Assembly: GCA_000733415.1 (NCBI GenBank)
Contig: KL662191.1
Span: 4,781,673-4,845,672 of the forward strand
Source of the DNA: [Leptolyngbya] sp. JSC-1
Lineage (GTDB): Bacteria > Cyanobacteriota > Cyanobacteriia > Elainellales > Elainellaceae
Direction: 5' to 3'
Length of the DNA: 64,000 bases
The notes beneath the pieces were generated by a model. That model saw nothing but the letters and a program-made list of their open reading frames with translations, did not search any database and was not told where the DNA came from. Position 1 is the first letter of the stretch. Each line of letters begins with the position of its first letter. The translations under genes were made by a program, and so were the position numbers. Shown here piece by piece: positions 51,546 through 60,964 of the stretch.

Positions 51546-52808
51546 TTAGAACTTTAGCCGATGTCGGTAATTACTCACCGATTCCACGATTCCTAAGGCA
51601 ATAAAATTGGTCAACAGCGCCGAACGCCCATAGCTCAACCAGGGAAGCGGGATGCCAGTGATCGGTGCCAAGCCAATAGTCATGCCAATGTTGATGAGCA
51701 CCTGAAAAACAATCATTGATAAAACGCCAATTGCCAGCAGCGAACCAAAGTTGTCCTTCGCGTTTTGAGCAATGATGACTAAGCGTAAACAAATCAACCA
51801 AAAGACAAGCAGCACGATAATGCAGCCGACAAAGCCAAATTCCTCACCAATCGCAGAAAAAATAAAATCTGTGTGCTGTTCTGGAATGAAATTGAGCTGT
51901 GTCTGAGTTCCTTGATTCAAACCGCGCCCAAACAGTTGCCCTGCTCCGATGGCAATCCGGGACTGAATCAAGTGATAGCCGCCGCCTAAGGGGTCTTTGT
52001 CTGGATCTAAGAACAAGGTCAAGCGATCGCGCTGGTATTCTTTCAACACATGCTGCCAGATAAAGCTACCTAAGCCGCCTGCCACTAGGTTGACGACGGC
52101 TGCCATAAAGCTACCCGAAACAGCCCAAGGTAGGGTCCGCCAGCCAATCACAGCCACCAGCCCCACCCAAGCCAGCCAACCGGGCAAAAAGACGCCAAAC
52201 AAGATAGCGGCAACAATTGGCGAAATCAGTAGCACCAACCAGCCTGGATTCATATTGGCCCAGTAAAGCATCCCCAGGGTGATCGCGCCAAACACTAAGG
52301 AAGTACCCAGATCGGGCTGAAGCATGATCAGAATCCAGGGAACAGCGGTGATTGCTAGGGATTTGAGCACCATCCCAAGCGATCTAGCACCATGTTCGTG
52401 CAAAACGGCTGCCAGTGTAATAATCACACCAACCTTGGCAAACTCCGACGGTTGCACATGGAAATTGCCGATTGCTACCCAACTTTGGGCACCGTTGGCC
52501 GTCGTCCCAATAAAAATCACCAGCAGCAAAGACAGATTAGTGATGCCGTAGATAATCCAACGCCACTGAATCAGGTTCTCGTAACGCCAGCGGGCGATCA
52601 CTAAAGTAATCAATACCCCCACTAGTCCCGTAACCCAGTGCTGCCACCAAATGGTTGCGCCGAGATGGAGTTGGGTACTGCGGATGGTGACGCCGCCGAA
52701 CAAGGTTAATCCCACTGGCAGCAACAGCAGCAGCCAATCCAGTTCTTGCCATGGCTGTATCAGCGACTTCCAGCTAATCCGACTAAGAGATTTTTGCAGC
52801 ATCAGCAA
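51546..52808 (-). CDS. rodA: peptidoglycan glycosyltransferase RodA
   Basis: A 420-residue SEDS family membrane protein with about ten helices. Signatures are FHVQPSEFAKVGVIITLAAV, LQPDLGTSLVFGAITLGMLY, GAGQLFGRGLNQGTQTQLNF, IPEQHTDFIFSAIGEEFGF and GIPLPWLSYGRSALLTNF. It polymerises lipid II for cell elongation with a class b PBP; no PBP gene is nearby. It is 40 bp downstream of mrp. Confidence 0.95.
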   Translation of the reverse strand: MLMLQKSLSRISWKSLIQPWQELDWLLLLLPVGLTLFGGVTIRSTQLHLGATIWWQHWVTGLVGVLITLVIARWRYENLIQWRWIIYGITNLSLLLVIFIGTTANGAQSWVAIGNFHVQPSEFAKVGVIITLAAVLHEHGARSLGMVLKSLAITAVPWILIMLQPDLGTSLVFGAITLGMLYWANMNPGWLVLLISPIVAAILFGVFLPGWLAWVGLVAVIGWRTLPWAVSGSFMAAVVNLVAGGLGSFIWQHVLKEYQRDRLTLFLDPDKDPLGGGYHLIQSRIAIGAGQLFGRGLNQGTQTQLNFIPEQHTDFIFSAIGEEFGFVGCIIVLLVFWLICLRLVIIAQNAKDNFGSLLAIGVLSMIVFQVLINIGMTIGLAPITGIPLPWLSYGRSALLTNFIALGIVESVSNYRHRLKF

Positions 52809-52848
52809 TTGATGAATGAGGACAGAGGGTCGATAACTTCGTTACTCC

Positions 52849-53931
52849 TTAACTAAGAGCGGCAACTGAAACTCTGGCCGCAATCTGCTGAGCAATGGCC
52901 GTCAGGGCACGAGCAGAAGCTGATTCTGGCCGTTCAATCACAATCGGTACGCCTCGGTCGCCGCCTTCGCGGAGCGGCATTTCCAGCGGCACACAACCCA
53001 ACAGCGGTAAGCCCAATTCCTTGGCTGTTTTTTCGCCACCTCCAGAGCCAAATAGGTCGTACTGACGGTCGGGCAGATCGGGCGGAACAAAATAGCTCAT
53101 GTTTTCGACGATGCCGAGCACTGGCACCTGCATTTGCTGAAACATCCGCAGCCCCCGCCGCGCATCCTGAAGCGCAACAGTTTGAGGTGTGGTGACAATC
53201 ACAGTTCCGGCCATCGGTACGGCTTGAGCCATTGTCAGCTGAGCGTCTCCGGTTCCAGGTGGCATGTCTACTATCAGGTAATCCAGTTCACCCCAGCTGA
53301 CTTGATAAAGAAACTGGCGGATAATCCCATTCAGCATTGGACCCCGCCAAATTACAGGCTGATCCGGATCAATCAAAAAGCCCATTGAGACGAGTTTGAC
53401 ACCATAGTTAAAGGCTGGCTCCAGCACTTCTCCGGCTGCCCCTTGCTGCACCATCACCTTGGCATCCGACAGACCCAGCATTGTAGGAGCGTTCGGTCCG
53501 TAGATATCGGCATCGATTAACCCCACCTTGGCTCCGCTCTGGGCTAAGGCAACTGCCACATTCACAGCCACCGTACTTTTGCCGACACCACCTTTACCGC
53601 TCGAAACGGCCAGAATGTTTTTGACGCCAGCAATACCGGTACGATCGGGCAGGGCTTTTTGCTGGGGAGTTTCTGCGGTGACATCTACCGTGACCGACTC
53701 GACACCCGGTAAGGTTTTCACCGCTCGCTCGCAGTCTTCTACAATAAACTGACGCAAAGGGCAGGCCGGAGTCGTCAAAACCAGCGTAAAACGCACATCT
53801 CCGTCTTTGACCTCGATATTGCGGATCATATTCAATTCCACCAAACTTTTACGCAGTTCAGGGTCTTGAACCGGGCGTAAAACCTCCAGAATTCTGCTGG
53901 TATCAAGCGTTGTCAACATGGTGTTCTCCAC
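52849..53931 (-). CDS. mrp: Mrp/NBP35-type Fe-S cluster carrier ATPase
   Basis: A 360-residue protein. The N-terminal MIP18/DUF59 domain (about 5-85, LEVLRPVQDPELRKSLVELN) precedes a deviant Walker A P-loop domain, VSSGKGGVGKSTVAVNVAVA, with switch region DADIYGPNAPTMLGL and DMPPGTGDAQLTMAQAVP. The cyanobacterial segment ENMSYFVPPDLPDRQYDLFG lacks the usual CxxC pair, so cluster binding differs. It would transfer Fe-S clusters to apoproteins. It is immediately upstream of rodA. Confidence 0.93.
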   Translation of the reverse strand: MENTMLTTLDTSRILEVLRPVQDPELRKSLVELNMIRNIEVKDGDVRFTLVLTTPACPLRQFIVEDCERAVKTLPGVESVTVDVTAETPQQKALPDRTGIAGVKNILAVSSGKGGVGKSTVAVNVAVALAQSGAKVGLIDADIYGPNAPTMLGLSDAKVMVQQGAAGEVLEPAFNYGVKLVSMGFLIDPDQPVIWRGPMLNGIIRQFLYQVSWGELDYLIVDMPPGTGDAQLTMAQAVPMAGTVIVTTPQTVALQDARRGLRMFQQMQVPVLGIVENMSYFVPPDLPDRQYDLFGSGGGEKTAKELGLPLLGCVPLEMPLREGGDRGVPIVIERPESASARALTAIAQQIAARVSVAALS

Positions 53932-53990
53932 CCTAGTCAGCGATGCTAGGGATATGCGTTAAGTATTAATTCCCAATGCCAATTTTAGCT

Positions 53991-54608
53991 TTAGCTTAGA
54001 CCCGACCCAAGCACCGTGGCGCTGAGAATTTTCTCAATGCCTACCATTAACAGAACGGTTCCTAGCCAATCCAAGCTAGAGCGCTGTCTAGTCTTAGTTG
54101 GATCCTGATTAGGTTGTGCTTGAGCCTGTTCTGCTGCATGGGCTAGTTCACTGGCCACCTTGGCTGCATAGGGACGAATAATTGACCAAACCAGGGGCGA
54201 CAACCACCCGCGTAGCGTCACGGAATAGGACACATAAGTGCCACAAACGGTGGATTCAATTCGATAGGTAACACGCTCTTCCAGTCCTGGTAATGCTAAC
54301 ACCCGCACGGTCAACATTTCCCTGGGCAGAACTCGCTCCACAAAGATCTTGATCGGGATAGGAAAAAAGCGGCTCACGGCTTGGTAGATCAAGCCTGGTT
54401 TGGGAATTAGCCCATAAGGTACATTGGTTTTGGCGAGTAAGGGATGCCAGGATACATCAGCCAGGTTGACCACTTTGCTCCACAGCTCGTCTACGGAAGC
54501 TGAACTCAAAACCTCGTAGGTTCCAGCAAGGGATGGTAGCTGTAACTGCCCTGCGGGCAGAAAGATTGGCTTAAAAAAGTGGATGACTCTCGACCAGAGT
54601 TCCAGCAT
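53991..54608 (-). CDS. SRPBCC family protein
   Basis: A 205-residue protein with a START/polyketide cyclase-like fold: LSSASVDELWSKVVNLADVS, then WHPLLAKTNVPYGLIPKPG, and TVRVLALPGLEERVTYRIES. The cavity would bind a hydrophobic ligand. The C-terminal 45 residues add a possible membrane segment (WLGTVLLMVGIEKILSATVL). The ligand is unknown. Confidence 0.75.
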   Translation of the reverse strand: MLELWSRVIHFFKPIFLPAGQLQLPSLAGTYEVLSSASVDELWSKVVNLADVSWHPLLAKTNVPYGLIPKPGLIYQAVSRFFPIPIKIFVERVLPREMLTVRVLALPGLEERVTYRIESTVCGTYVSYSVTLRGWLSPLVWSIIRPYAAKVASELAHAAEQAQAQPNQDPTKTRQRSSLDWLGTVLLMVGIEKILSATVLGSGLS

Positions 54609-54940
54609 TGGAAAATTTCTCCTAGCGCCAAATTAGGCAGCACAGATATTCAGTAACTTGAAGACCAAGGCGGATAAACAAAACAATAGACAAAACAAGT
54701 TTGCTAGGTTTCCAAACAAGCTAATCCAGTCTTGGTCCTCTCGCTTTTGTTTGAGCCCTTCAATTTAAGACTTTCAAGCTGCCTGACTAGACTCTATTTG
54801 CTCAACTCCCCATTGTAATTCAGGTAGTCTGAAATACAGTGGGTTAACGTCATTTGACACATTTCATTAATAGACTTTACTATCTCGCTATAGTAACCTC
54901 TATAATGGAGGATTGTGTTTTTATTTTTTGCAATTGAATT
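54609..54940. other. 332-bp divergent spacer with the rpmB promoter
   Basis: It holds the TTGACA promoter for rpmB and a second -10 candidate TATAAT at 54901. An open frame on the minus strand across 54794-55192 overlaps rpmB and is a shadow. Nothing else was seen. Confidence 0.5.
54854..54883 (+). promoter_or_regulatory. promoter of rpmB
   Basis: A perfect TTGACA at 54854-54859, an 18-bp spacer and TACTAT at 54878-54883. A TATAAT at 54901-54906 could be a second -10. Confidence 0.6.
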
Positions 54941-55177
54941 ATGGCGCGTAAATGTACACTCACGGGTAAGCAAGCGAACAACGCTTTTGCGATTTCTCAC
55001 TCGCACCGCCGGACCAAAAAGCTGCAAGAAGCCAATTTGCAGGAAAAGCGGGTTTGGTTTCCTCAAGAGAAGCGTTGGGTTAAACTGCGCCTCTCGACCA
55101 GAGCCATCAAAACATTGGAACGGAAGGGATTGTATGCGATGGCAAAAGAAGCTGGAATTGATCTTAGTAAGCTGTAG
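54941..55177 (+). CDS. rpmB: 50S ribosomal protein L28
   Basis: A 78-residue protein of the large ribosomal subunit. MARKCTLTGKQANNAFAISH, SHRRTKKL and RVWFPQEKRWVKLRLSTRAI are typical. Length matches the cyanobacterial family. It stands alone with a promoter upstream and a terminator 11 bp after the stop. Confidence 0.97.
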   Translation: MARKCTLTGKQANNAFAISHSHRRTKKLQEANLQEKRVWFPQEKRWVKLRLSTRAIKTLERKGLYAMAKEAGIDLSKL

Positions 55178-55187
55178 AAGCTGCAGG

Positions 55188-55220
55188 AGCACAGTTCTTT
55201 TGTGCTGTTTGTTTATTTGT
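55188..55220 (+). terminator. rho-independent terminator of rpmB
   Basis: AGCACA (55188-55193) pairs with TGTGCT (55201-55206) around a 7-nt loop, followed by GTTTGTTTATTTG. Confidence 0.75.
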
Positions 55221-55312
55221 TCTATATGGTTTCAAAGGCAGCTGATCCAAGGCTGTCTTTTTATTTTTGTGTGACTAGTTATTTCTGCGTAACAAGCCTA
55301 CAAAGATGACTT

Positions 55313-55321
55313 TGGTATAAT
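55313..55321 (+). promoter_or_regulatory. extended -10 promoter upstream of hpsA
   Basis: TGGTATAAT, a TGn plus perfect -10, with no clear -35. Transcription would start near 55328 and, if it reads into hpsA, leave a leader of about 580 nt. Confidence 0.5.
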
Positions 55322-55327
55322 CTCTTA

Positions 55328-55468
55328 CGAGTGTTCACCTGCGTTGCCTGGACGAACCTAGTTCTTGCACAGTTGTAGAAGCAGTCGAGCTGTATAAGGA
55401 ACTACAAATCGTCGGATCAGGCGATTAAACGGTCGCAAACATTAGTTTGGAAAGCGTTTGGAAAACTA
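55328..55468 (+). ncRNA. candidate structured leader or separate RNA upstream of hpsA
   Basis: A rod-like fold can be drawn: GCCTG (55346-55350) with CAGGC (55418-55422), ACGA (55352-55355) with TCGT (55409-55412), TAGTTC (55359-55364) with GAACTA (55399-55404), and ACAG (55369-55372) with CTGT (55390-55393). A further hairpin pairs TAGTTT (55443-55448) with AAACTA (55463-55468). It could be an hpsA leader or a free RNA of 6S-like shape; identity is unknown. Confidence 0.4.
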
Positions 55469-55587
55469 GTAGTCAGGCTGGCAAAAAGGGCTAGGAATTA
55501 GCGGTATTTTTTCCAGACAGAATGATCGTTTCTCTCCTGCGAGTGGGAATCATGAAGCCTTGAAGGCCGGGGTGTTCTCTAGTTTCT

Positions 55588-55618
55588 GTTTGCCCGTACT
55601 TCGTTTGCCCCGTACTTC
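55588..55618. repeat. 15/16-bp tandem duplication
   Basis: GTTTGCCCGTACTTC (55588-55602) is followed by GTTTGCCCCGTACTTC (55603-55618). Confidence 0.85.
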
Positions 55619-55906
55619 TACTATGAGCCAGTTGGCGCTATTGGTAGTTTCAACTTGTTTTAATTATCGTGGATTCTCTGTTGATGTTGTCTAACGGTGC
55701 AGCGTTGAATGATTAGGGCAGTGATCGTTCAGGGGAGGGGCAGCCTGTAAACTTTTAGGTGAATTCGCAACCCAGATCGGAACGTCCTGCGTATATCCCT
55801 ATATTTAGTGTGCAATCAGTTTGAGTTTCTATCGATTCCCGCATTAAATTCCTGACATCAAATCCTGGCATCTGCCGTCTCAGTATCCATTTGACAGAAA
55901 ACACCT

Positions 55907-58900
55907 ATGGCAACTCGAAAGGTAATCAGGGCCGCCCGAATGCTTCTCCGGCAAATGAATCGCACGACTCATAGGCTGATCAAGGGACTTGTGAGTTGGC
56001 TCTTGCGCGGATTACTCATTGCCGGTGGTCGTCCTCGCCGAGCTAAGGCAGGATTTGTGCTGCCAACTACGGTTCTGCTGCTGCTTGTGGTTGTGCTGAC
56101 GGTTGGGGCGATTAGCTATCGCACCTTCACGCGAACTCAGCAGACGATTTCGGAGCGGCAACAACAGGTGATCTACAACGCCGCTACGCCGGTGATCGAC
56201 CGAGCCAAAGCCAAAATTGAGTTCTTGCTCGATACTGGCAAAGATAGCCGGGGAAGCACGGTCACGGCTGAGGACCGCCTGTTTAGCATGATGCGAAATG
56301 ATGGACGGGAAGTGGTGGCCCTGTCAGTGGATCCCTACACCTTTGATGGCGAAGAGCGGGTAGACATTAATGGGGATGGTGAGACTGACAATGCTTGGCG
56401 TTACCGGGTAGACCTGGATGGAGATGGCAACGTCAACTCTCCTGGCGATAAAGATGGTTGGGCCGTTTACTCGATTCTTTTTTCTACGCCGAATGATGGT
56501 GGTGTTAGTCTCCGCGATGCCCGTCGAGAAGCTTGGGAGCGGCGAGCCAGGAACCTAGAAGTTCGGAACGCGCCGTTAAGCAATGCCAGTCCAAACCAGG
56601 TCTGTGCCCGTGCGAGTGCGAGTGGAGGAGGGACTCCTGATCCGGTGAATGGTGAAGGGTGGTTTCCTGATCCGGGCGGCAGTAGCAAAATTCGTAAAAA
56701 CTTTCAGGTGACGGCCTATGTGGTGCCTGATAACCCCAGTGGAACGGTTGCCACGCTGGAGTTTCAGCAGGACCGAGAGGCGAATCAGGGCTTTAAGTGG
56801 GCAGCTTGGTTTCGCAATGATCTAGAGATTTTTCCCGGTGTTAGCTTCAACTGGAATGGAGCGATGCACACTGAAGGAAGTTTGATTGTGGGGACCAACG
56901 ATCTGTTCCGCAGCTTCCTGGTCAGCTCTCCCCAATCCTGTATCAACAGCCCGGAAGCTTCCGAGATTACCGTTAAGAAGAACGAAGAGAACGAGCCGAT
57001 TCAAGGCACTCCCAAGTTCACAGGCCGGTTCTTGGCTGGGTCAATTCGGGACAATGAGTTTCGCGGTGCTCCCAAGTTTGATGTGGAGCCAAACCGAACC
57101 GTTGGCATGCCTCCCAACAGCGACTCGGTGGCCGAAGGTAGCTTCAGACCAATTGACTTTGCCTTGGAGCCGGTCACGCTTCAAACCAAAGGCTTGTCTG
57201 TACCGCGTAATCCCCGCACAGTGGCTCTAGACGATGATCCCAACTGGAAGGCTACGGATCTGAATAAAGAAGATCAGGGGCGGCTGCGCACGCTTAAGGA
57301 AGTCAGCACGCCCTATGTAGACGACACCTTCCGAGCCGACAACCGCTGGGGTCCTAAACCTACCTGGGGTCGAGAAGGGTTACCGATTGGCGTCACCTCA
57401 AAAGAAAATGCGGGTGCAGGCAGTACGGCCAAAATTGGTGACCCGATCACGGGCGTACCCGAATTGACCGGCAGCGATCCGAAGCCCGGTGAAGATACTG
57501 CTAGCGTTGGGTTGGATGGCTACTGGGAACGACGGGCTAGAGTGGAAGGTCTGCGGCTGATTGTCGGCCAACGCCTTGAATTGGGCGATCCGGCGGGTTG
57601 GGGTGGTCCCGGTGGTGGACCGAGCAGTGAAGTGCCAATCAGGGTCGAAAATGAGCCACTGCGTCCGTGGAATGAAACTTGTCCTGGCAATCGCTGTAAC
57701 GAAAAGCGGCAGCGCAAAACCCTCTGGGACAACCTGGCGGCAGTGCAGGCTACGGCGGTCTACCACAATGCTACCGACACCAGTGCCGATGCCCGCGACT
57801 TTCCCGATGCCTGCTTGGTGACCACCGTTCACCCTGGTACACCCACGACGCTCGACCGCAGCGCCACCTTTGAGAACTTGGCGTTTGGGCTACCGGCTGC
57901 TGCGATTCCTGGCTACACCGATCAACCCAATCCGCTGATCATTAGCGACTTTTTCCGCGGACGCGGCACCAACGGCTGGGAATTTCAAACGCCCAGGCTA
58001 GCCGATTTTAGAAATCCGAACAGTGCGCTGATGAAGTCCCTGAGAAACTTGGCTTACTTCGCAGGCGATCCGAACGGTGGTGCTCCTTCGTTTAGGCCCA
58101 GGGACCAAGCTAGACAAGTCAACCCCTATCCCAGTTACGCCATGTGGGGAGACTTCTCGATGCTGCGCCAGGTGTTCCGAATTCTCGATGGTGGCACCAG
58201 CTACGACCGTCTCAGTCCGGCTGACAAAACTACGCTGCACACAGCAGCCTGTACGCTGGGCATGTTGGCCTACAACCTGGATTATCTAGAGAAGCTGAAC
58301 GTCTACAATGTAAACCCTGCTCTCGATCCAACCAGAGGGGCGCCAACCAGTCCCGGCCCCTTGCGGGAATTAGCAGGCTTTACAGATGCCGAAATTAACC
58401 CAGCAGGACCAACTGCCACCGAACTGACGGTTAACAATGCACTTCTGGCCGACCCAAGGTATAGCGCAGGACTCCGAGGCCGCATCCGGGTGATTGACCA
58501 TATCGCTGATGGCCTGATTACGGCTGCTGATGTCAATCAAATTCCGGCGGCGACTCGGCCTCCCGCTGCCTTTGTGAATAGCCTGAGGGACTTCAAAGCC
58601 AATGCGGTTATGAGTACGGCTGTTTGGGATAAGCGAGGCTCAAACAATCCCGAAACCTATGTGCGGTTGCTAGAACGCTGGCGCGATAATTTGGCTGATC
58701 CGGCTCAGAAAAGGGAGATGAATCAGATTATCTCGTTGGCGGAGTTGATCATCACGAAAGAGCAGGTAGCCCGCGATCGCATCTGGGGATTTCAAGGAAC
58801 TTATGGGACTCAATCTGGCACTGGTATCAACCAGCTTTCGGTCAGCACATTCCCGCTCGGCGATTGTGGTTTCTCGAACCCTGCGGCACCTGCTCCCAAT

Positions 58901-60943
58901 AAAATCGCTGGCTGGTTGACTGACGGTCCGCCGATTACTACCAAAAATGCAACAGGGGCACTACGCTCCCTGGGAGCTTTACCTCCCGATCCGTTGGCTC
59001 AGCTTTGTTCCTACCGGCCCCGCTATCCGATCCTCTACTCGCTCTTCCCGGCAAAGATGGCAGATGCGCTCAAACCGCCTGCTAATCTTGCCGCCGGTTA
59101 TTCTGGTGGGTTCATTAACCATCCGGACATCACCAATGCAACTGAACGCGGCAGAACCCGCGATAGTGAAGACAGCACAGCTAGAGTGGGCCGCTATATT
59201 CTCACTGAAAACGGCGGTGCTACCTATGCCGTGGTCCGCCCCTCTGAGGTAGCCCTGCGTCCGAAGCGGCTGGCCCAAGGCGGAGTGACATTAGGCGGTG
59301 CCAATCCCTGGGTGCTTCCGGCTAGGGCAGGTGTGCCTGGTGCGGGTCCGACGCCTAACAGCAACAGTTTCAATTTGATCAAGGTGTGTCGAGAGCGCTG
59401 CTCGGAACCTGACAATGTCAACAGTACATTCCAACGACCCAGGAATGGCAGACTGGTGCGGGTAGCCTTTAAGGACAGCGCTTTCTACAACGGTCGAGAG
59501 ATGATGCCAGTGCGCGCCCTCAATCTCGACTTGCGGCTGATGGCCGATAGTAACCACCGAGGTAACCTCTGGCTGCCTCAAAAGGGGATTATCTACGCCT
59601 ATCGGGAAGATGCAGTGTCTGAAGCGCACATCGTTCGACCTCGGACAACGGGCTGGACCTCCTGTGATACTGATGCGGAACTGCAAGGAGGCGGCTGCCC
59701 GATGCAAACGGCCGATCGGTCGGCCCTGGACTCTAGAGATCCGCCGCTCAATCCCAATAATTTCATCACTCCCAAACCGGTTGATTACTTCCCCGATCCC
59801 GATCGGCGGCCCTATGGCTTCCGGTTAATCCAGGGCGAAAATCTGAAGCGGAATGGGGATGAGGGTCGTGGTCTATCGTTCATCAGCGATAACCCGGTCT
59901 ACATCCAAGGCAACTTTAACGTGCACCAAACCGCAGGCGGAGAGCCATTAGAAGAGTTTACGCAGCTCCTGGCTGCCGACTACTCTAACTTCTATCAACG
60001 GTCTGAGCGGGATCTCAGCTTTGCCAATCGGGACCGAGACCAGTGGCGGCCCAGTGAAGTGGTGGCAGATGCGGTGACGCTGCTTTCCAGCAGTTTCTGC
60101 GATGGCAGCATTGAGGACGGTTTGTCCAATATTGGCAATGCTGACTTACCGACCTGGTTGAGGAATCGATACGGTTGCGGCAACAGCACTCGCACCTCCT
60201 ACTTTGCCCAAAACCGTCCCAAGACCAGAATTAATAATGACGCTACTAAGCGAGGAGTTGTTTGGGCGCGGTCTAACCTAATCGACAGTTTGCCTTATGG
60301 TGTCGGTACCAGGTTAGGCTCTGGTCACAATCTGGATCAGGGCGAATCGCCCATCTTGATTTCCCGCAATGGCGACCCCGTCAATTGGCGTGACATTGAT
60401 GGCAATTCGGCCCTCTATTCTGGCGATTATGTAGCCATTAAGGATGGTGGGGGTAAAAATCCTCGAGATGGAAAAGCACTGATTCCGGCTACTGATAACA
60501 CTCGCATGAACCTGATCATGGTGAGTGGGCTAGTGCCATCCCGGACTGGCCAGTCTTATGGAGGGTTGCACAACTTCCCCCGCTTCCTGGAAAACTGGAA
60601 TCGCAAGAACCTGTACATGTCTGGTGCCTTCCTGCAACTGACCTTCAGTACCTACGCCACGGCTCCCTTTGATCAAGAAGCTTGGCAACCGGGTGCTCCG
60701 GCTCCAAGCACCGGCAATAACGCCAACAACGAATGGATCACCTACTACGATCCGCCCAACCGTCGTTGGGGGTATGATGTCGGGTTGCAGTATGCCCCGG
60801 CTGGCCCAGTGGCCCAACGATTCCAGTTTGCGGAGGATGTGCGCAGTGAGTTCTACAGCGAACCGCCAGCGAATGATCCCTACGTAGCTAACCTCTGTAA
60901 AAGCTTGACGACCGAGAAGCCTGACCTGAATTGTCCTACTTAG
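55907..60943 (+). CDS. hpsA: hormogonium polysaccharide biosynthesis protein HpsA
   Basis: A 1678-residue secreted protein. After a long basic leader with an inner hydrophobic stretch (residues 24-41) comes a type IV pilin-like cleavage region: AKAG then FVLPTTVLLLLVVVLTVG at 50-67, with Thr instead of the usual Glu at mature position 5. Residues 153-162 (DINGDGETDN) and 169-177 (DLDGDGNVN) look like calcium-binding EF-hand-type loops. The rest is a large, Pro/Asn/Asp-rich extracellular domain. In Nostoc, HpsA is needed for hormogonium polysaccharide. hpsB, hpsC and hpsD follow. Confidence 0.9.
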   Translation: MATRKVIRAARMLLRQMNRTTHRLIKGLVSWLLRGLLIAGGRPRRAKAGFVLPTTVLLLLVVVLTVGAISYRTFTRTQQTISERQQQVIYNAATPVIDRAKAKIEFLLDTGKDSRGSTVTAEDRLFSMMRNDGREVVALSVDPYTFDGEERVDINGDGETDNAWRYRVDLDGDGNVNSPGDKDGWAVYSILFSTPNDGGVSLRDARREAWERRARNLEVRNAPLSNASPNQVCARASASGGGTPDPVNGEGWFPDPGGSSKIRKNFQVTAYVVPDNPSGTVATLEFQQDREANQGFKWAAWFRNDLEIFPGVSFNWNGAMHTEGSLIVGTNDLFRSFLVSSPQSCINSPEASEITVKKNEENEPIQGTPKFTGRFLAGSIRDNEFRGAPKFDVEPNRTVGMPPNSDSVAEGSFRPIDFALEPVTLQTKGLSVPRNPRTVALDDDPNWKATDLNKEDQGRLRTLKEVSTPYVDDTFRADNRWGPKPTWGREGLPIGVTSKENAGAGSTAKIGDPITGVPELTGSDPKPGEDTASVGLDGYWERRARVEGLRLIVGQRLELGDPAGWGGPGGGPSSEVPIRVENEPLRPWNETCPGNRCNEKRQRKTLWDNLAAVQATAVYHNATDTSADARDFPDACLVTTVHPGTPTTLDRSATFENLAFGLPAAAIPGYTDQPNPLIISDFFRGRGTNGWEFQTPRLADFRNPNSALMKSLRNLAYFAGDPNGGAPSFRPRDQARQVNPYPSYAMWGDFSMLRQVFRILDGGTSYDRLSPADKTTLHTAACTLGMLAYNLDYLEKLNVYNVNPALDPTRGAPTSPGPLRELAGFTDAEINPAGPTATELTVNNALLADPRYSAGLRGRIRVIDHIADGLITAADVNQIPAATRPPAAFVNSLRDFKANAVMSTAVWDKRGSNNPETYVRLLERWRDNLADPAQKREMNQIISLAELIITKEQVARDRIWGFQGTYGTQSGTGINQLSVSTFPLGDCGFSNPAAPAPNKIAGWLTDGPPITTKNATGALRSLGALPPDPLAQLCSYRPRYPILYSLFPAKMADALKPPANLAAGYSGGFINHPDITNATERGRTRDSEDSTARVGRYILTENGGATYAVVRPSEVALRPKRLAQGGVTLGGANPWVLPARAGVPGAGPTPNSNSFNLIKVCRERCSEPDNVNSTFQRPRNGRLVRVAFKDSAFYNGREMMPVRALNLDLRLMADSNHRGNLWLPQKGIIYAYREDAVSEAHIVRPRTTGWTSCDTDAELQGGGCPMQTADRSALDSRDPPLNPNNFITPKPVDYFPDPDRRPYGFRLIQGENLKRNGDEGRGLSFISDNPVYIQGNFNVHQTAGGEPLEEFTQLLAADYSNFYQRSERDLSFANRDRDQWRPSEVVADAVTLLSSSFCDGSIEDGLSNIGNADLPTWLRNRYGCGNSTRTSYFAQNRPKTRINNDATKRGVVWARSNLIDSLPYGVGTRLGSGHNLDQGESPILISRNGDPVNWRDIDGNSALYSGDYVAIKDGGGKNPRDGKALIPATDNTRMNLIMVSGLVPSRTGQSYGGLHNFPRFLENWNRKNLYMSGAFLQLTFSTYATAPFDQEAWQPGAPAPSTGNNANNEWITYYDPPNRRWGYDVGLQYAPAGPVAQRFQFAEDVRSEFYSEPPANDPYVANLCKSLTTEKPDLNCPT

Positions 60944-60964
60944 TTGCTGCGGAGAACGCGAATC

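Larger units (their letters stand above)
55178..55906. other. 729-bp spacer upstream of hpsA
   Basis: It contains the rpmB terminator, an extended -10 promoter at 55313-55321, a rod-like fold at 55346-55422, further hairpins to 55468, and a tandem duplication at 55588-55618. No coding frame with family features was seen. Confidence 0.55.

Noticed and set aside
54794..55192. Minus-strand open frame over rpmB
   Set aside because: It is the antisense shadow of a certain ribosomal protein gene.
26758..58780. HIP1 palindromes GCGATCGC as a marker
   Set aside because: Only about four were seen (26758, 27200, 52023, 58773), too few to be the dense HIP1 pattern of many cyanobacteria.
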